Part shown: positions 1 through 8,091 of the stretch, one piece after another
How positions within the stretch are numbered: position 1 is the stretch's first letter
Layout of the letters: the number at the start of each line of letters is the position of its first letter
Assembly (NCBI GenBank): GCA_005787665.1
Contig: SYAB01000412.1
Span: 1 to 8,091, forward strand
Source: Actinomycetota bacterium
GTDB taxonomy: Bacteria > Actinomycetota > Actinomycetes > Mycobacteriales > Mycobacteriaceae
Reading direction: 5' to 3'
Length of the DNA: 8,091 nucleotides
Position numbers and translations under genes: made by a program
Notes under the pieces: model-generated
The model's database searches: none
Told to the model about the DNA's origin: nothing
Seen by the model: only the letters and a program-made list of their open reading frames with translations

Positions 1-354
1 GACGGCGTAGACCCGGGTCAGCGACCCGGGCTGGGCGAATGGGATGACCGGTTCGGCCGCGTCGCCGCGCAACTGCTTGCGCAGTTCGGTGCGCTGCTCG
101 TCGCTCATCACGTCGAGATCGACGGTCACCGTGCCGGTGCCCGGCACGTCGGCCGCCGCGGCGGTGACCCGTTCGGTGATCTCGGTCTTCTTCGGGCAGG
201 CGCCGGTGGTCAGGTAGATCTCCACCCGGGTGGCGCCGTCATCGGCGACCGTGACGTTCTTGACCATGTTGAGTTCGGTGATCGGCCGCCGGAGTTCGGG
301 ATCGATGACCTTGCCCAGGGCGGCGCGGACGGCCTTCTCGAGTTCGTTGCTCAT
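1..354 (-). CDS. mrp: Mrp/NBP35-family Fe-S cluster carrier ATPase, N-terminal part (cut by window edge)
   Basis: Mrp proteins are cytosolic P-loop ATPases of the ApbC/Nbp35 family thought to carry and transfer iron-sulfur clusters. The 118 residues visible here are the N-terminal MIP18/DUF59 domain: the VIDPELRRPITEL stretch (residues 16-28), an IYLTTGACPKK motif with C53, and the family-typical segment RTELRKQLRGD (88-98) followed by EPVIPFAQPGSLTRVYAV. In mycobacterial Mrp the Walker A motif follows directly after this point, so the ATPase domain lies outside the window. The start used is the ATG at 354-352. An in-frame ATG at 378-376 would add MRPIDSAA, and neither has a convincing Shine-Dalgarno sequence. 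The gene lies 62 bases (or 38, for the longer start) downstream of the lytic transglycosylase on the same strand and is probably co-transcribed. Family assignment is secure; the exact start is not. Confidence 0.93.
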   Translation of the reverse strand, partial: MSNELEKAVRAALGKVIDPELRRPITELNMVKNVTVADDGATRVEIYLTTGACPKKTEITERVTAAAADVPGTGTVTVDLDVMSDEQRTELRKQLRGDAAEPVIPFAQPGSLTRVYAV

Positions 355-416
355 CGCCGCCGAGTCTATGGGCCTCATCCGGCGTGGGATCAGTTGGGCG
401 CCGCTGCGGCGCCAGG

Positions 417-1799
417 TCAGCTGGGCGGACCGGGTAGCGCGCCGTGCACCGGCGGCAGGGTCGTCGGCGCGGCGGCCGGCGGGGCGTCCGGAGTGGGTCC
501 GGGCGGCGGAGCTATCCCGGGTGGTGTCTGCGGGACGGGGGCGGCGTCGGCCGGCGGCATACCCGGCAGTGGCGGGGCGGCCGGCGGGGCGGCTTCAGCG
601 GGTCCGGGCAGTGGTGCCATACCGGGCAACGGCACCGTGCCGGGCAGCGGTGCGGGACCGGGCATGGGTGCCATTCCGGGCAGCGGGCCCTGCGGGGCGA
701 TCAACGGCTGGGGGGCCATCCAGGGCATCGGCTGCATCCACGGTGGGAGATTCGTCGGCGCGGGGTCGGCCGACGGTGCCAACTGGGAGGCCATGCAGAT
801 GACCTGGCACCCGTGTTCGGGCAGCACGGCCTCAGCCGCCCCGGCCGCCGGTCCCGGCAGCATCTGCCCGGCGGCGGCGCTGTTGCCCATGAACTGGGCC
901 ATCGGATCACCGTCGGGCAGGCCGAGCATCTCCGGCCCGAGTCCCCCGGGCTTGTCGATGTGGAGGTCGCCCAGGGCCGGCACCGGTCCGACGATCGGCG
1001 GCAGGTCGATGGGCGCGACACCGGTGGCATAGGCCGCCGCCCAGCCGAGGACGTTCTGGGCGTAGGGCATGGAGTTGTTGTAGCGCAGGATCGCGGTGAG
1101 CACCTGTGCCGGGTTGCGCAGGTTGAGCCCGCCGCTGCACAGATACCGGGCCGCCGCCAGGGAGGCGTCGAAAAGGTTCTGCGGGTCGGCCTTGCCGTCA
1201 CCGTCGCCGTCGGCGGCGAACCGCGACCAGGTTCCGGGCAGGAACTGCATCGGGCCCATCGCACGGGCATAGACGGTCCGCCCGCCGAGATTGCTCTGCA
1301 CGATGACCTCGTTGCCCGGCAGGCTGCCGTCCAGCGACGGGCCGTAGATCGGACGGACGGCGGTTCCGCTGGAATCGGTCGCCCCGCCGTTGGCGTGTGA
1401 GGACTCGATGCGGCCGATCCCGGCCAGCAGATTCCAGCTCACCCCGCAGCCGGGCGACGTCGCGGCCATGGTCTGCTCGGCCTTGCGGTAGGCAGACAGC
1501 GCCATCGAAGGGATGCGCATGCCGCCGGCTGAGCCGATGACGGCGGCGGGCGGGGGAGGTCCGAGCGTGGTGGCCGCGAAGCGGAAATCGGCCGGCGGCT
1601 TGGCCATCGCCACCACCGAGACACCGTCGGTCCGGACGGGCTCGACGGCGGCCGGCGCGGCCACGCTGTCGCCGGCGACCGGCCCCGGAACCCGGGCGGG
1701 ACCGGCTGCGACGGCGCCGGCGAGCACGACCGGGGTCAGCACGGCGATACCGAAAGCCGGCGTCCGAACCGCCCGGTTGCCCCGGTGCCTTTTCCGCAC
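417..1799 (-). CDS. Secreted or membrane-anchored lytic transglycosylase (MltB/SLT_2-like), Rv1230c-like
   Basis: This 460-residue protein should cleave the MurNAc-GlcNAc bond of peptidoglycan, outside the cytoplasmic membrane. A basic start (RKRHRGNR) and a hydrophobic stretch at about 13-33 form a signal peptide or anchor. The catalytic domain spans roughly 95-262. Its marks are LLAGIGRIESSHAN with likely catalytic Glu132, GPMQFLPGTW (182-191), an acidic DGDGDGKADPQN loop (197-208) and AILRYNNS (237-243), all typical of MltB-type (SLT_2) enzymes. C118 and C221 lie in the domain and could form a disulfide. The region after about 340 is low-complexity, rich in Pro, Ala, Gly and Met, with repeated PLPGMAP-like units, and resembles wall-spanning or protein-binding tails. 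The GTG start at 1799-1797 is chosen because AAGGA lies 9 bases upstream on the minus strand. Expected partners are envelope growth and remodelling enzymes. I infer the activity from motifs; the exact product type (anhydro-muropeptide) is family knowledge. Confidence 0.9.
   Translation of the reverse strand: MRKRHRGNRAVRTPAFGIAVLTPVVLAGAVAAGPARVPGPVAGDSVAAPAAVEPVRTDGVSVVAMAKPPADFRFAATTLGPPPPAAVIGSAGGMRIPSMALSAYRKAEQTMAATSPGCGVSWNLLAGIGRIESSHANGGATDSSGTAVRPIYGPSLDGSLPGNEVIVQSNLGGRTVYARAMGPMQFLPGTWSRFAADGDGDGKADPQNLFDASLAAARYLCSGGLNLRNPAQVLTAILRYNNSMPYAQNVLGWAAAYATGVAPIDLPPIVGPVPALGDLHIDKPGGLGPEMLGLPDGDPMAQFMGNSAAAGQMLPGPAAGAAEAVLPEHGCQVICMASQLAPSADPAPTNLPPWMQPMPWMAPQPLIAPQGPLPGMAPMPGPAPLPGTVPLPGMAPLPGPAEAAPPAAPPLPGMPPADAAPVPQTPPGIAPPPGPTPDAPPAAAPTTLPPVHGALPGPPS
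600..686 (-). repeat. Degenerate proline-rich repeats encoding PLPG(M/T)(A/V)P units
   Basis: Inside the transglycosylase gene, codons 372-400 encode repeated units of the type PLPGMAP, MPGPAP, PLPGTVP and PLPGMAP. At DNA level, CCGGGCA-(A/G/T) followed by a GGTGC/GGCAC-like core recurs about every 18-24 bases. A further LPGMPP unit occurs at codons 411-416. The copies are imperfect, so this is an old or selected coding repeat rather than a fresh tandem array, but it could still vary in length among strains. Confidence 0.6.
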
Positions 1800-1841
1800 T
1801 AGCCCGTCCTTGCTGAGGATTCCGATCTTGTGAACCCCGTC

Positions 1842-1847
1842 ACCATA
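1842..1847 (-). promoter_or_regulatory. Possible -10 element (TATGGT) for the transglycosylase gene
   Basis: In the 87-base gap between the DUF1003 gene and the transglycosylase gene, the minus strand reads TATGGT, which fits the mycobacterial TANNNT -10 pattern. Transcription would begin near 1835, leaving a leader of about 36 bases that contains the AAGGA ribosome site. No good -35 is visible. The gap would allow separate expression of the transglycosylase and mrp, but read-through from the upstream genes is equally possible. Confidence 0.25.
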
Positions 1848-1886
1848 CCTAAGCGGGGGATACCTGGGAAACGCATTGGCCAGTTG

Positions 1887-2417
1887 TTATCCGCCGATCT
1901 TCTTGGCCCGGCGTTCCGCGGAGTCCTTTTTCCGCGATGGTGGCTTCTCGGCGTGCAGCGCATCGAGGAGCTCGCGGACCTCCTCGAGTTCCCGGCGCAG
2001 GTAGTCGCGGGTGGCCACTTCGCCGACCGCGAGTCGCAGCGCGGCCAGCTCCCGGGCCAGGAACTCCGTGTCGGCCTTGGTTTGCTGGGCGCGTCGGCGG
2101 TCCTCCTCGAGCGCGACTTTGTCCCGGTTCTCCTGGCGGTTCTGCGCCAGCAGGATCAGCGGTGCCGCATACGCGGCCTGGGTGGAGAACGCCAGATTCA
2201 ACAGGATGAACGGGTAGGGATCCCAGCGCAGGCGGACCGCGAAGAGATTGATCGTGATCCATACGATCACCAGGACGGTCTGCCACAGCAGGTAGCGTCC
2301 GGTGCCCAGGAACCGCGCGATCGACTCGCTGTACCGGCCGACGGCCTCCGGGTCGACGGTGAACGACGGCCGACGCGAGGTTACCGGGGTGTCCAGTCGC
2401 TGGCGTCGATCGCTCAC
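1887..2417 (-). CDS. DUF1003 two-helix membrane protein (Rv1231c-like)
   Basis: This 176-residue membrane protein has no established biochemical function. The DUF1003 core is clear: a first membrane helix at about 42-60 (RYLLWQTVLVIVWITINLF), the signature WDPYPFILLNL (65-75) opening a second helix to about 90, and APLILLAQNRQ (85-95). A charged, probably coiled-coil segment follows (about 97-155, rich in Glu, Arg and Leu), then a lysine-rich tail ending KKIGG. The frame is open much further upstream, but that extension is arginine-rich shadow sequence. The GTG at 2417-2415 is chosen because it gives a 4-base GTGA overlap with the stop of the upstream gene (translational coupling) and a length close to that of the family. 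Being coupled to a protein made of MgtE cytosolic modules suggests a joint role, perhaps in divalent-cation homeostasis or sensing. That is inference. Confidence 0.88.
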   Translation of the reverse strand: MSDRRQRLDTPVTSRRPSFTVDPEAVGRYSESIARFLGTGRYLLWQTVLVIVWITINLFAVRLRWDPYPFILLNLAFSTQAAYAAPLILLAQNRQENRDKVALEEDRRRAQQTKADTEFLARELAALRLAVGEVATRDYLRRELEEVRELLDALHAEKPPSRKKDSAERRAKKIGG

Positions 2418-3706
2418 GTCGGCCCGCCCCCGATCACCGCAGCGTCCTCGAAACTGTCCCGCCAGTCCGGCGGCAGCAGGTGGTCCAGCACGTCGTCGAC
2501 GGTCACCGCGCCGAGCAGGTGCCCCTCGTCGTCGACAACCGGCCCGCACACCAGGTTGTAAGCGGCGAAATAGCGGGTGACCGCGCCGAGGGCCGAGTCG
2601 GCGGTCAGGCTGGGCAGATCGGCGTCGACGATACCGCTGACCAGATGAGCCGGCGGCTCGCGCAACAGGGCCTGCAGATGGACGCAACCCAGGTAGCGCC
2701 CGGTGGGGGTCGCGGTCGGCGGGCGCACGACGAACACCAGCGAGGCCAGCGCCGGGGTCAGGTCCGGATCGCGCGCCCGGGCCAGTGCCTCGGCGACCGT
2801 GGTGTCGGGGGCCAGCACCACCGGATCGGAGGTCATCAGGCCACCCGCGGTGTCGGGGGAGTGACTCAACAGCCGTCGCACCGACTCGGAGTCCTCCGGG
2901 TCCATCCGGCCCAGCAGCGCCTCGGCCTCGGTCGGGTTCAGCACGCCGAGCAAGTCGGCGGCATCGTCGGGATCCATCGCCTCCAGCACGTCGGCGGCCC
3001 GCTCGGTGTCGAGTTGGCGCACCAGGTCGGTCTGGTCGTCCTCGGAGAGCTCCTGCAGGATGTCGGCGAGTCGTTCGTCGTCGAGGGCGTTGATGACCTC
3101 CGTTCGCCGTTTGGCCGGCAGGTCCCGCAGCGCGTCGGCCACTTCGATCGGCCGCCTGCCCTCGAACTGATGCAGCAGGTGGGCCACATCCTGGCCCGGC
3201 ATCGCCAGCCCGGACGGCGTGAGTCCGGTGACGTTCTGCCAGTCGACCACCACGACCGCCGAGCGCCGCCCGAGTCGGCGCTGGCTACGGACCGCCACCC
3301 GGGTGACCACCCAGTCCCGGGTGCGCGTCTGCTCGATGGCCAGATCCACCACCACCACGTCCACTCCGGCCAGCTGCGCCTGTTCGGGGTCGTCCACCCG
3401 CACCCGCGTATCGAGCACCTGTCCCAGCACCAGCACCTCTCCGGGCCGCTGCGCGAACCGGCGCAGCGACACGTTGCCGGTGGTAAGGGTCACCGCATCG
3501 GGTTCGATCGCGGTGACTCGCAGAATCGGTACGAAAATCCTTCGGCGGGTGAGCAATTCGACCACGAGGCCCAAGACCCGCGGCTGCTGGCGAACGAGGC
3601 TGATGCTGATCACCACATCCCGCACCCGGCCGAGAGATTCACCGTCTGGTCCCAGCACGACCATTCCCGCCAGTCGCGCCGCGTATACCCTGTTCACCGA
3701 CGCCAT
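2414..3706 (-). CDS. PRC-barrel / MgtE_N / CBS-pair protein without a channel domain (Rv1232c-like)
   Basis: This 430-residue soluble protein resembles the cytosolic part of MgtE magnesium channels. Residues of about 6-70 and 90-160 form two PRC-barrel-like beta-rich regions (for example MVVLGPDGESLGRVRDVVIS). Residues 175-285 match the MgtE N superhelical domain, with repeated acidic units such as LQELSEDDQTDLVRQLD and LEAMDPDDAADLLGVL. The junction SPDTAGGLMTSDP (283-295) is the typical entry to the CBS pair, at about 292-345 and 355-412. The five-helix MgtE channel domain is absent: the protein ends soon after the second CBS at LPPDWRDSFEDAAVIGGG. In MgtE these modules bind Mg2+ through acidic residues and gate the pore, so a sensor or regulator role is likely, not transport alone. 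The ATG at 3706 is the first start that includes the whole first barrel. No Shine-Dalgarno precedes it, which fits leaderless translation. Confidence 0.9.
   Translation of the reverse strand: MASVNRVYAARLAGMVVLGPDGESLGRVRDVVISISLVRQQPRVLGLVVELLTRRRIFVPILRVTAIEPDAVTLTTGNVSLRRFAQRPGEVLVLGQVLDTRVRVDDPEQAQLAGVDVVVVDLAIEQTRTRDWVVTRVAVRSQRRLGRRSAVVVVDWQNVTGLTPSGLAMPGQDVAHLLHQFEGRRPIEVADALRDLPAKRRTEVINALDDERLADILQELSEDDQTDLVRQLDTERAADVLEAMDPDDAADLLGVLNPTEAEALLGRMDPEDSESVRRLLSHSPDTAGGLMTSDPVVLAPDTTVAEALARARDPDLTPALASLVFVVRPPTATPTGRYLGCVHLQALLREPPAHLVSGIVDADLPSLTADSALGAVTRYFAAYNLVCGPVVDDEGHLLGAVTVDDVLDHLLPPDWRDSFEDAAVIGGGPT
3686..3691 (+). promoter_or_regulatory. Possible -10 (TACCCT within TATACCCT) for the malyl-CoA-lyase-like gene
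   Basis: The plus strand reads GTATACCCTG, fitting TANNNT, inside the first codons of the leftward gene. A transcript starting near 3696-3700 would have a leader of about 32-36 bases holding the AGGAG ribosome site at 3720-3724, 7 bases before the GTG at 3732. A convincing -35 is not visible. Confidence 0.33.
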
Positions 3707-3714
3707 GACTACAG

Positions 3715-3720
3715 AGGGTA
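3715..3720 (-). promoter_or_regulatory. Possible leaderless -10 (TACCCT) for the leftward operon
   Basis: On the minus strand TACCCT lies 8 bases before the ATG at 3706. The sequence just upstream of that ATG (CTCCTACCCTCTGTAGTC) has no purine-rich ribosome site. A TANNNT -10 at this distance would start the transcript at or within about 2 bases of the ATG, as in many leaderless mycobacterial genes. No clear -35 was recognised. Confidence 0.35.
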
Positions 3721-3731
3721 GGAGTCTGCGG

Positions 3732-4706
3732 GTGGACCGAACCGATCGACCCGCCTATCGCCCCCGGCGAACCTGCCTCTCGGTGCCGGGCAGCAATCCA
3801 CGAATGATCGAGAAGTCCAAGGGCCTGGCGGCCGACGAGGTGTTCCTCGACCTCGAGGACGCGGTGGCCGTCGAGGCCAAGGCTGCCGCCCGCACCCGGG
3901 TCGCTGCCGCACTGGCCGGGCCGGGGTGGTCGGGCCAGTTGCGGGGGGTGCGGGTCAACGACTGGACCACACCGTGGACCCATACCGATGTGATCGAGGT
4001 GGTGTCCGGTGCGGGCGGATACCTCGACGTGATCGTGTTGCCCAAGGTCTCCGATGCGACCCACGTCCATGCGCTGGACCTGTTGCTGACCCAGGTGGAG
4101 CGCAGCCATGGTCTGCCGCCGGGCCGGATCGGGATCGAGGCGCAGATCGAGGACGCGGCCGGGCTGACCAACATCGACGCGATCGCGGGCGCTCCGCGGG
4201 TGCAGGCCCTCGTGCTCGGGCCGGCGGATCTGATGGCCAGCCTGCAGATGCGTACCCGGGTGGTCGGGGAGCAACCAGAGGGCTACGACGTCGGGGACGC
4301 CTACCACTATGTGCTGATGAGGATTCTGGTCGCGGCCCGGGCCCACGGGGTGGCCGCGATCGACGGACCCTACCTCAGGGTGCGTGACGTCGAAGCGTTC
4401 CGGCGGGTGGCCGGGAGGTCGGCGGCGCTGGGCTACGACGGGAAATGGGTGCTGCACCCCGATCAGATCGCGGCGGGCAACGAGATCTTCGCCCCCGACC
4501 AGGACGATTACGACCACGCCGAACTGGTGCTGGAGGCCTACGAATGGCACACCTCGGCCGCCGGCGGCGCCCGCGGCGCGGCGATGCTGGGCGAGGAGAT
4601 GATCGACGAGGCCAGTCGCAAGATGGCTCTGGTGGTGGCGGCCAAGGGCCGTGCGGCCGGGATGTCTCGGACGGCGGCCCCATTCGAACCGCCGACGGGT
4701 GCCTAA
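3732..4706 (+). CDS. HpcH/HpaI aldolase / CitE-like acyl-CoA lyase, malyl-CoA lyase type
   Basis: The 324-residue product belongs to the citrate-lyase-beta / malyl-CoA lyase superfamily: Mg-dependent TIM barrels that cleave, form or hydrolyse beta-hydroxyacyl-CoA thioesters. Visible marks are LSVPGSNPRMIEKSKG (16-31), VFLDLEDAVA (37-46), VRVND with Arg74, IEAQIEDAAGL with probable Mg ligand Glu140, LVLGPADLMASL with second ligand Asp166, GKWVLHPDQIAAGNEIF (237-253) and a C-terminal MIDEASRKMA containing Asp292. In malyl-CoA lyases an Asp at that C-terminal position comes from the neighbouring subunit and assists catalysis. The length and this tail match malyl-/beta-methylmalyl-CoA lyases better than the shorter CitE proteins (about 270 residues). 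The true substrate cannot be read from sequence. GTG 3732 is preferred for its AGGAG at 7-base spacing. ATG 3705 would add nine residues and overlap the divergent gene's start codon. The M. tuberculosis locus, as I recall it, lacks this gene here. Confidence 0.88.
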   Translation: MDRTDRPAYRPRRTCLSVPGSNPRMIEKSKGLAADEVFLDLEDAVAVEAKAAARTRVAAALAGPGWSGQLRGVRVNDWTTPWTHTDVIEVVSGAGGYLDVIVLPKVSDATHVHALDLLLTQVERSHGLPPGRIGIEAQIEDAAGLTNIDAIAGAPRVQALVLGPADLMASLQMRTRVVGEQPEGYDVGDAYHYVLMRILVAARAHGVAAIDGPYLRVRDVEAFRRVAGRSAALGYDGKWVLHPDQIAAGNEIFAPDQDDYDHAELVLEAYEWHTSAAGGARGAAMLGEEMIDEASRKMALVVAAKGRAAGMSRTAAPFEPPTGA

Positions 4707-4715
4707 CCCCCGAGG

Positions 4716-5258
4716 CTAATTCCACGCATAGGTCATCCAGATGATGCTGAACACCAGTGAGGCCACCCCGATGACGATGCCCGCCACGGCCAAGCCGTAG
4801 CCGTCCTCGCGGGAGCGCTTGATCTGGTTGATGGCGACCGCGCCGAGCACGATCCCGACGATGGAGCCGATGCCGCACAGCAGACCGATCACCGAGGCGA
4901 CAATCGAGCCGATCGCCAGTTTGTTGGTGCCGGTCTGCGGGGGATAACCCGGCGGGTAGCCGTACCCGGCCGGATAGGCCATACCGTATTCCGGGGCCGG
5001 GGCGTATCCCGGCGGCGGCGGCGGAGGCGGCGGGTAGCCGCCGTATTGCGGTGCGAACTCCCCGGCCGGCGGGTAGCCCGGCGCGGCCTGCCCGGGCGGT
5101 GGGAACGCGCCCGGCGCCGGGTACGGGTACGCCGGTGGAATGTCGTATCCGCCGTAGGCGGGAGCCTGCTCGATGGGCGGGGCCTCATGGCCGCCCGCCG
5201 GCGGTTGCCGGCCCTCGTTCTGCGGCTTTTCCCCTGGGTCGCCGCTGGCAGCTGTCAT
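4716..5258 (-). CDS. DUF4190 membrane protein with Pro/Tyr/Gly-rich N-terminus (Rv1233c-like)
   Basis: This 180-residue protein has two parts. Residues 1-110 are disordered and rich in Pro, Gly, Tyr and Ala, with GYPP-type units (GYPPAGE, GGYPPP, GYGYPPGYPP) and a run of eight prolines at 76-83. Residues 112-178 are a DUF4190 unit: TNKLAIGSIVASVIGLLCGI leading into GSIVGIVLGAVAINQIKRS, then GYGLAVAGIVIGVASLVFSII, giving two hydrophobic hairpin or membrane segments. DUF4190 proteins are common in actinobacteria and uncharacterised; the proline-rich arm probably faces the cytoplasm or binds partners. ATG 5258 is chosen because a leaderless -10 lies 7 bases upstream and there is no ribosome site. 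The open frame extending to 5318 has no family support. The gene converges on the lyase gene with 9 bases between stops. Confidence 0.88.
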   Translation of the reverse strand: MTAASGDPGEKPQNEGRQPPAGGHEAPPIEQAPAYGGYDIPPAYPYPAPGAFPPPGQAAPGYPPAGEFAPQYGGYPPPPPPPPGYAPAPEYGMAYPAGYGYPPGYPPQTGTNKLAIGSIVASVIGLLCGIGSIVGIVLGAVAINQIKRSREDGYGLAVAGIVIGVASLVFSIIWMTYAWN

Positions 5259-5265
5259 GCTGTTC

Positions 5266-5271
5266 AACCTA
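5266..5271 (-). promoter_or_regulatory. Possible leaderless -10 (TAGGTT) for the DUF4190 gene
   Basis: The minus strand reads TAGGTT followed by 7 bases and then the ATG at 5258. This is the spacing expected if the transcript begins at the A of the start codon. An overlapping TACGCT (5271-5276) is an alternative that would give a short leader. No Shine-Dalgarno is present before the ATG. Confidence 0.4.
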
Positions 5272-5275
5272 GCGT
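5270..5275 (+). promoter_or_regulatory. Possible -10 (TAGCGT) for the YflT-like gene
   Basis: The plus strand in the 62-base divergent gap contains TAGCGT. Transcription would start near 5282 and give a leader of about 39 bases that carries the purine-rich AGAGGGG (5303-5309), 11 bases before ATG 5321. It overlaps the -10 candidates of the leftward gene, so the two promoters would compete for polymerase. The evidence is pattern match only. Confidence 0.25.
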
Positions 5276-5320
5276 ATGTGGTGACGGATCGTTCGAATCG
5301 AAAGAGGGGAATCAGCAACC

Positions 5321-8043
<2,723 letters not shown>

Positions 8044-8053
<10 letters not shown>

Positions 8054-8091
8054 GAAAAAACAGACATATCGCTAGTCTATCTTACTGACCA
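8044..8091. other. AT-rich tail foreign to sugA (insertion boundary or assembly artefact)
   Basis: From about 8044 the sequence is 17/48 G+C (35%), against clearly GC-rich DNA in the rest of the window. It includes CAAAATAGGAAAAAACAG and CATATCGCTAGTCTATC. It encodes no recognisable peptide, and the matching sugA codons are absent. Only 48 bases are visible, too few to identify a transposon end, a phage or plasmid border, or vector/adapter sequence. I recognised no known insertion-sequence terminus. Confidence 0.7.

Noticed and set aside
394..1400. Two overlapping plus-strand frames (394-1032 and 444-1400) opposite the transglycosylase
   Set aside because: Their Gly-Ala and Gly-Arg rich repeats simply mirror the proline-rich tail encoded on the other strand.
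1800..1886. Riboswitch or regulator box before the transglycosylase
   Set aside because: The gap is only 87 bases. I could not match it to a known riboswitch, and GTGACGGGGTTCACA is too loose a palindrome to assign to any regulator.
2418..2687. N-terminal extension of the DUF1003 protein
   Set aside because: The extra 90 residues are arginine-rich, lie in the coding region of the MgtE-like gene and lack family support. The GTGA overlap gives a better start.
2480..3721. A 413-codon plus-strand open frame opposite the MgtE-like gene
   Set aside because: The translation is His/Gln/Arg/Val-rich with no domain-like pattern, while the minus-strand frame has clear PRC, MgtE_N and CBS features.
3639..4550. 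A 303-codon minus-strand open frame opposite the lyase gene
   Set aside because: The antisense product has no family features; the plus-strand frame has an intact set of lyase motifs and a good ribosome site.
4701..4716. Small hairpin GCCT-N8-AGGC between the convergent lyase and DUF4190 stops
   Set aside because: Four base pairs with no T run on either strand is too weak to call a terminator.

Overview
The window is high-GC actinobacterial DNA. It almost certainly comes from a Mycobacterium, probably a fast grower (Mycolicibacterium type). As I recall the M. tuberculosis map, gene content and order follow its Rv1229c-Rv1236 stretch: mrp, a lytic transglycosylase, a DUF1003 membrane protein, a PRC/MgtE_N/CBS protein, a DUF4190 membrane protein, a YflT-type stress protein, then lpqY and sugA. 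One gene is extra relative to that map: a citrate-lyase-beta / malyl-CoA-lyase family enzyme between the Rv1232c-like and Rv1233c-like genes.

Left block (1-3706, minus strand). Four genes read leftward and look like one transcription unit. They are the PRC/MgtE_N/CBS protein, the DUF1003 two-helix protein (4-base GTGA overlap), a secreted or anchored lytic transglycosylase (87-base gap with its own possible promoter), and the N-terminal 118 residues of the Fe-S carrier ATPase Mrp, cut by the window edge. The MgtE-like protein carries the cytosolic Mg-sensing modules of an MgtE channel but no channel. It is translationally coupled to a small membrane protein, so a partnership is an attractive inference.

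Middle block (3732-5842). The malyl-CoA-lyase-like gene runs rightward, divergent from the left block with only 25 bases between the chosen start codons. It converges on a leftward DUF4190 gene, with 9 bases between their stops. The DUF4190 gene is divergent from the rightward YflT-type gene, and they share a 62-base promoter region.

Right block (5871-8053, plus strand). After a strong hairpin comes the start of the trehalose importer operon: lpqY (trehalose-binding lipoprotein), then sugA (permease), coupled by a GTGA overlap. LpqY-SugABC recycles the trehalose released when trehalose monomycolate is used for mycolylation of the cell envelope.

The sugA frame leaves the family sequence at about base 8044. 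It then enters an AT-rich tail (35% GC over 48 bases) and stops after 230 residues, about 75 short. This is either an insertion that disrupts sugA or an assembly/contig-end artefact; the window cannot decide. No stretch over 300 bases lacks a gene, and I saw no RNA gene, CRISPR array or recognisable transposase.
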